Of a stretch of 64,000 nucleotides of DNA, positions 58,573-64,000 are shown in pieces. Source of the DNA: Muricea muricata (taxonomy: Eukaryota; Cnidaria; Anthozoa; Malacalcyonacea; Plexauridae); assembly GCA_963855995.1 (NCBI GenBank), contig OY979717.1, forward strand, positions 19,133,906 through 19,197,905, in the 5' to 3' direction. The notes beneath the pieces were generated by a model. It saw only the letters and a list, made by a program, of their open reading frames with translations, was not told the DNA's origin and ran no database searches. Positions within the stretch are counted from its first letter, which is position 1. Each line of letters begins with the position of its first letter. The translations under genes and the position numbers were made by a program.

Positions 58573-59479
58573 TTAACAATTGAAGGTAATTAAGTTAATT
58601 GACACACTGACTGACCAGCCATCATTGAACTGAAGGAGCAAACTTGTATCTAGGATTCTCCCACGAGCGAGTGCCGAAGGTACGAGCTCACTAGCCGCGG
58701 GTATGGGGTATGCTCCGCGCAGAAAAAACTCAGATGCGCTATTTCCAGCATTTTGAACACTGGAACAATTGCAGCAATTTTATAGTTTCCTCAATGTATT
58801 TCCGCCCGCAAGAAGATGTGATGATGCGATGTAAATGAAAGTGCCTATGATATAATAGTATAGTGTCATTCGCCGTATAAAGTAGTCCCCAAATTCCCAA
58901 GGGTCGACTCACTCTGGTCCTAGTTACGGGCCTACCAGTCCCCTAGCTTGAACGTTTATGGCTGGGGGCGTATATTCATATATTCATGTTATGCACGGCG
59001 AGTTTCTTCAACCGATCGAACGTTGTACCCCAGTAAAATTATTAGGTACAACGTCTGATAACTCCAATACTTATTGGAATTGCCATTACATGCTTATAAA
59101 ATGACCCTGACCCAAACCCCAACCCCAACCGTGATAGCCAATAATTTATTGGATACAATAATTTTATTGGAATACAACGTTCGGATCGAGTTTCTTTTCA
59201 AATCAAATTAATAATGATCAAAGAAACTCGTCGTGCAAATGAATAAATGAATATAATACCCCCTCTCCCTATTAACGTTCTAGCCAAGATCCCGGCCTGC
59301 CAGGGGGGTGCGGTTACATCATGCGTCTCGTATTTTTTAGAAGACTTTTGTTTAGAAACTATATATATATTATAAAAATATTAATTAAAGCGAGTCGTTG
59401 AAGTTTCTTACATGAAGTAAACCGTATAAATTCCAATATGGCCGATCTGGCTAGAAATTGCTGAATTATAAAGTCTGCA
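58573..59479. other. Intergenic region before the J-domain gene
   Basis: It holds a composite inverted-repeat element at about 58993-59240 and CAGGGCCGTAACTAG-family fragments near 58910 and 59225-59300. No exon. The promoter of the J-domain gene should lie in the last few hundred bases; no TATA box is evident. Confidence 0.5.
58993..59240. mobile_element. Nested inverted repeats related to element A arms
   Basis: The outer pair is GCACGGCGAGTTTCTTCA and AAAGAAACTCGTCGTGC. The next pair is CGATCGAACGTTGT and ACAACGTTCGGATCG. Inside these, TTATTGGAATTG and AATTTATTGGATACAATA resemble the inner arms of the foldback at 27943-30972 (for example 29815-29835 and 30350-30370). It is a distant relative with a (CCCCAA)-like stretch in the middle. 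Confidence 0.6.
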
Positions 59480-62400
59480 ATGAGTTTTCGTGAATGTTTG
59501 TCTTACTCTTTATTTTCAAGATGTAGTTATGGTTATGTAGGCTGGAGAAATTCTAACTTGTATATTCGCTCATTTGCCGCGCAAACACATGAACTGAAAC
59601 GGAAAAAGGCAGCAACATTTTATGAAAGTTTAGGAGTGTTGCCCACTGCTACACAAAGTGAAATCAAGAATGTCTATTATGAATTGGCATTGAAATATCA
59701 CCCCGATACGAACAACGATGTACAGACTCAGGACATATTTAGAGGTATTTAGATCATCAAAAAATATTAATATGGTGCATTAAATAATATTTGATGAATT
59801 TGTCCTGCAATTCATAAGTTCTCTGAAGAGTACCTCGAGGCTCAGTCAATGCCTCTTGGGTGATGGATGCTCAAATCACCTTCTATTCGGATTTATTCTA
59901 CCCTATCTGTTTTCCTTTCTTTGAAAGTACATTTGTGTATTAACTGTGCCATAGGGAATGATTTAAATACAGTGAAAACTTAGAAAACATTTAGAGATAC
60001 CCAGACTGGAAAGTTTGCAAAATGCGCAAAGGAGACATGCGCATATAAATTTTGAAAATTGCGTAGGATTGTTATTTTGCAGGCTCGTGTTATTTTTACT
60101 TTCACCATAACTTCAATGAAGCAATGTTTAAAACAGTATCCTCAGCAAAATCCTTTAAACTCCTTGAGTCATAGTGTCAATATTTTTCTCTGATTGTGCT
60201 GCAGTTTGCGCATACCAGCCTTCTAAAAATCAAGCCTTGTAATAGCGCCGGACATCGAACATTTGTCTGGCTGAAAATTTTAAAATTTGGTTTTGCCCAA
60301 TACGACTTTTGATCTGCCGGCCTCTTTTTCCGGTGGAGTATTTTTATTACGACAAGAAATAAATTTTCCAAGCTCTCTATAGTTTTTTCCAGTGCAATAT
60401 GATGCAGGAGACGAGTGAACTTTGAAAAATTCCTCTTCTCCACTCTTTGTTCCAGTGAGTCTCATTGCGTCACATCTCAAATTTACTTGTTTTTGCTAGT
60501 TTTCAATGGATGGTATCATGAAAACCTAGCGAATCGACAGTTAATCTGACGTAATATGTGAAAAATATCGAAAATCGCCAATGCTCATAACTGAAACATT
60601 ATATCTGAAAATTTTGTCCGGCGCATCGAAGAAGTTGCCGGACAAAGTGTCCTTCAGCTGAAAATATTTATTTCAAGGCTTGAAAATGCGCATATGCAGA
60701 CAGCCAAGGGTCTAAAGTGCAAATGGGAGAAGTCCCTCGTGCAGTACAAACTTTCCTGTCTGGAATACCAGTATTACAATAGCAACTGGTTATTGTTACA
60801 TAAACAATGGCAGTTGTACCCTGATTGAAGTTTAGACTGATCATTTTTCCGTAGAAATAACTCGGGCATATCAGGTACTTGGAAATGTTGAGACAAGGAA
60901 AGTTTATGATCAAGAAGTCGGGTCATATTTTGTACTACGAGGATCCACAAAGAATGAGACAATACGTCCAGTTTGGAGACTGCTTGATGGCAGAATTGTT
61001 AATATTGATGCAAGAAATATAAAACAGGTGTTAATTTTTTTTTACTGTGTCTGAAGTTAATCTTTATTCTTTATGCCATTTATGTAAAACTCAGTTTTTT
61101 ACTTGTTTAGGGTGAATCATTTATCTGTCATTTGTCATCATTAAGCAGTATTTTAGGAGTGCCAGTTCGAGTAACAAATATCTGTAGAAATTCTCTGATT
61201 CGTGGCATTCCAGCCAACGAAATGCGGACTGTTATGTTACTCAGGCAGATATGTAATGGTACATTGTCAGGCTCAACTGGATCATCAACTCTAACTTTCT
61301 TGCCATCTGATCTCCAGTGTGGACGCTACTATATGGATGCCTACCAATTCGGGTAAGGTTCACCTGTATTATTTTTTGCAACAATACCTGCTTGCATATT
61401 GTGTTACTTTATTTGCACTTTCTTTTCATGATGACAATAACAGGGATTTTCCGTCACACATGTGACAAGGCAGTTCCATTTGCCTTCATGTTTTTTGTGA
61501 CACAAAAGTAAATAGCAATGTCACATGTGACAGGATAACCACCCAATATACTGGTTATTTATTTAGATTATGTTAGAATACAAACTTATTCATCTTGTTG
61601 ATGTTTCATGTATTAAATGTGTGGAACAGGAGCGATAGTGTTCCATTGCGATATCCAAACACTGAGAAGAGAGTTGTGCAGCAGAGTATTTTTGACAAAA
61701 GTCAAGGTGTTTGTATAGCAGATGGAACACTGTCGCTCGTGTTTGACATATCTTATGAGCTGACATATCATATCTTAGCAGTCGCATCCCACACTGATCA
61801 GCTGTTCAGGGTTTATCATGCATATATAAATAAATATATAAATTCTGTTTCAAAAAGAGAAATAAGTGCTGCTTTATGGTCAGATTAAATTTAAATCCGT
61901 AACTCATTTACAGTAGTCTTCAGCTCTTCTTTGATCAAAAATTGTCATTTTACCTATTGAGGGTATATTGTACAATACGAGTAACTGAGCATTTTGTTAG
62001 AAATGATAAGTTATGCCATATTAAGTATGGTAATGTAGAATAAATTATATAATAAGTTAATTTATTTTAAGTTCAAGTTGAATATTATTGGTCAGAGGAC
62101 ATACCACGTGATCACGTGACTTTGCATGTTATTCTTTTGTTCTGTACACACCTAAAAATCTCACAACTTGTAACAAGTCTGCAGACAAGCCGTCAACAAG
62201 ATGTGTTCGCACTGCTTGTTCCAAAGTTGTCAACAAGTTGTTCCAAACTTGTTGACAACTTGTAACAAGCTTGACGAAAATATCAGACTTGTTACAAGGT
62301 TGTTCTAACAACTCTGATACAATCCTGTTGTAGCAAGTTTGTTACAAGATTGACAACACAAGGCTGTAACAATATTGTTATATCATGCTGTATCAGTCTT

Positions 62401-63645
62401 GTTGGAACAATCTTGTAACAGGTCTGATAGTCCCATCAAGCTTGTTACAATTTGTCAACAGCTTGTTCTAAACTTGTTCCAACAAATTCGGAACAAGCAG
62501 TGCGAATACATCTTGTCAACAACTTGTGAACAGACTTGTTACAACTTGTTTGCAGGTCTGTAGCAACTTGTGCGTTTTTACGTGTGTACTTTGTACGTGA
62601 TTCGTGATAGAAGTGTTAAAGAGATTTCTATATTATTTTTTATTACTGTATATTTTACTTAAATACGTGTATCAAAAACAACGTGAGACCAAAGATTTTA
62701 ATACATTTCACACTCCTCTAGACTCCTAGTTTGCTATATCCTTGTAAGTGAATATAAAAAAGTTCGAAAGATGCAGTGAAATTTGGGTAACGTTTAGCAT
62801 ATCAGCGAATTCCTTTTTGCTATGAGCAAAACCAGTGCGTAGAACAGACTTTACAGGATCGTTAATAATTCATATTAATTTTTCAATAGGCTAACCTGTG
62901 CTTTGTATTTTAAGATTTCTTTTTGTGACAGGAATGTAAGTGATCTTATTCCGTATGCCATACCTTCACTGATGTTTGCACCTAATCCCCGCGTTGGTCG
63001 CAACAATGTACTGTTTTTAACTGGTCCAACCTACGCATATAATGGCTTGCATATTGACCACATATCCAAGGTATCAATAATCGTATTTAGGTCTGGCTGT
63101 AACCTTTCGATTCTTAGATAGTCTTAGAGTAGGGTATACATGTACAACATGCAGGTGGTATTAAAATACATTTTATTCAAGCTTTAGAGTACACAACTTC
63201 AATTAACGCATTAAGTGTAAAGCAGGAGCATCAACTAGCACTTAGAAGAACAAAGTATCCAACATCAAACATTTTTGAAATTAGTTCTCCATAAACTCCT
63301 TAAAACCGCGACTTCCTCCAGGTACAATTTTTCCGGAATGACATTTGAGAGTGTAAGTTGTGTTAGTGTGCAGCGGACTTAAAGATCTAGTCCTAGTTTA
63401 TCTTGTATTCTTACATGTCAATACGAATTTCAGATCCAATTCTCGGTTAACGTCTTATATGACATTTGAATACCACTGGAATTCACTGTTTTGCGCTCCT
63501 GTTGCAGTACACATTTTTTTCAAATTCTTTTTTCTCTACCGTGGTTTTTTCACAGCAATTTTTTTATACCCCTCGATTCCATTCAGGTGTATCAGCCGAC
63601 AATGAGTCGTTTTGGAATAAAATTTGATGTTGAAGTAAAGAAAAG
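59480..63645 (+). CDS. J-domain protein fused to an RNA 3'-phosphate-cyclase-like domain (runs off the window)
   Basis: Five exons seen: 59480-59744, 60855-61027, 61111-61352, 62932-63070, 63587-63645; phases 1,0,2,0 agree and the last ends in phase 2, so the gene continues past 64000. Residues 1-35 are basic and hydroxylated without acids ([14 protein letters not shown]), like a mitochondrial targeting signal. Residues 47-112 are a J-domain with HPD at 74-76, [12 protein letters not shown] and [18 protein letters not shown], resembling DNAJC30. In the same exon the frame continues into a segment that aligns by pattern with RtcA/RCL1 cyclases: [57 protein letters not shown], then [12 protein letters not shown]. 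The usual glycine-rich EGGGQ motif is absent (ARNIKQGES instead), so activity is doubtful. Hsp70 co-chaperone activity is plausible from the HPD. The catalytic His region lies outside the window. Confidence 0.85.
61631..61744. mobile_element. Hairpin element in intron 3 of the J-domain gene
   Basis: GAGCGATAGTGTTCCATTGC...CCAAACAC pairs with GTGTTTG...GCAGATGGAACACTGTCGCTC. Surrounding ATGTGTGG and GACATATC sequences may extend it. It is not an exon: neither frame extends the cyclase alignment and the splice phases already close without it. Confidence 0.7.
62145..62589. mobile_element. MITE with GTACACACNTAAAAA ends and TTGTTACAAG internal repeats
   Basis: The left end is GTACACACCTAAAAATCTC and the right end GCGTTTTTACGTGTGTAC. 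The interior is packed with CAACTTGTAACAAG, TTGTCAACAAG and TTGTTCCAA words in both orientations. About 445 bp, no coding capacity. It lies in intron 3 of the J-domain gene. Confidence 0.8.
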
Positions 63646-64000
63646 GTGAATATTTGTGTCACTGTTAGAAAGAGCGTCTGCTTACTCAGGTTTTGGCAAT
63701 GTTGATTACAATTGTTCCTTTAGTTAAACAAAGTAGTTATGTACAGTATAGGTCTATTTAGACCACCATAATCACCGCCATAACAGCGTACTTATTCTTG
63801 GTATGAACTGAAACAACGTTCGAGTATTTGTTGAATTGTTTGAGAGAGCCCTTATACTCCTTTGCTGTTATAAGATAGAGCTGTTGTACATTTTGTATAT
63901 TGTACATTTTGTAACTATGGATAAATTGGAACATTGCACCGACCGTGGTTACTTTTAGGGGATATTTACCTTACGGTCGAGGGAGCGTTGTGGTAAGGTC
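63646..64000. other. Start of the next intron of the J-domain gene
   Basis: Follows the donor GTGAAT after exon 5. No further exon is recognisable before the window ends. Confidence 0.6.

Noticed and set aside
61595..61888. Candidate extra exon of the J-domain gene
   Set aside because: The segment is a hairpin element, and exons 61111-61352 and 62932-63070 already join in phase with continuous cyclase-like sequence.

Overview
This is eukaryotic, animal nuclear DNA. It is AT-rich, its genes are split by GT-AG introns of a few hundred bases to several kilobases, and it is crowded with short inverted-repeat transposons. The gene content (a secreted fibrinogen-domain lectin of a type I associate with anthozoans and other marine invertebrates, a galaxin-type di-cysteine protein, a single-exon family I associate with sea anemones and corals) suggests a cnidarian, probably an anthozoan. 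Species cannot be read from the window.

Layout. (1) 12059-1184, minus strand: a 12-exon secreted protein of 609 residues with signal peptide, fibrinogen/intelectin-like lectin domain, short coiled coil and a classical fibrinogen C-terminal domain. (2) 12.1-17.7 kb: intergenic, with hairpin elements and a BEL/Pao-type retrotransposon fragment. (3) 17682-25863, plus: Rab18 in seven exons, 206 residues. (4) 25.9-31.3 kb: intergenic, dominated by a 3-kb foldback element holding two further elements one inside the other. (5) 31337-38046, plus: a steryl-sulfatase-like arylsulfatase, three exons, 572 residues. (6) 38.1-43.1 kb: satellites and nested inverted-repeat elements. (7) 43153-44874, plus: an intronless 573-residue protein of unknown function. 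(8) 48557-45954, minus: a small secreted galaxin-like protein, five exons, 172 residues, with a TATA box. (9) 48.7-56.3 kb: gene-poor. (10) 56.4-58.6 kb, plus: two exons of an unrecognised multi-pass membrane protein. (11) 59480 to beyond the right edge, plus: a J-domain protein continuing in one reading frame into an RNA 3'-phosphate-cyclase-like domain.

Gene models were built by joining open frames at GT/AG (once GC/AG) sites and checking that intron phases agree and totals divide by three. This holds for the lectin, Rab18, sulfatase and galaxin-like genes, and for the five visible exons of the J-domain gene. The genes do not form an operon or a single pathway; neighbours look functionally unrelated, as is normal for an animal genome. 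The most unusual items are the J-domain/cyclase fusion, the double-lectin protein with its likely GC-AG intron, the single-exon orphan and the three-level transposon nest.
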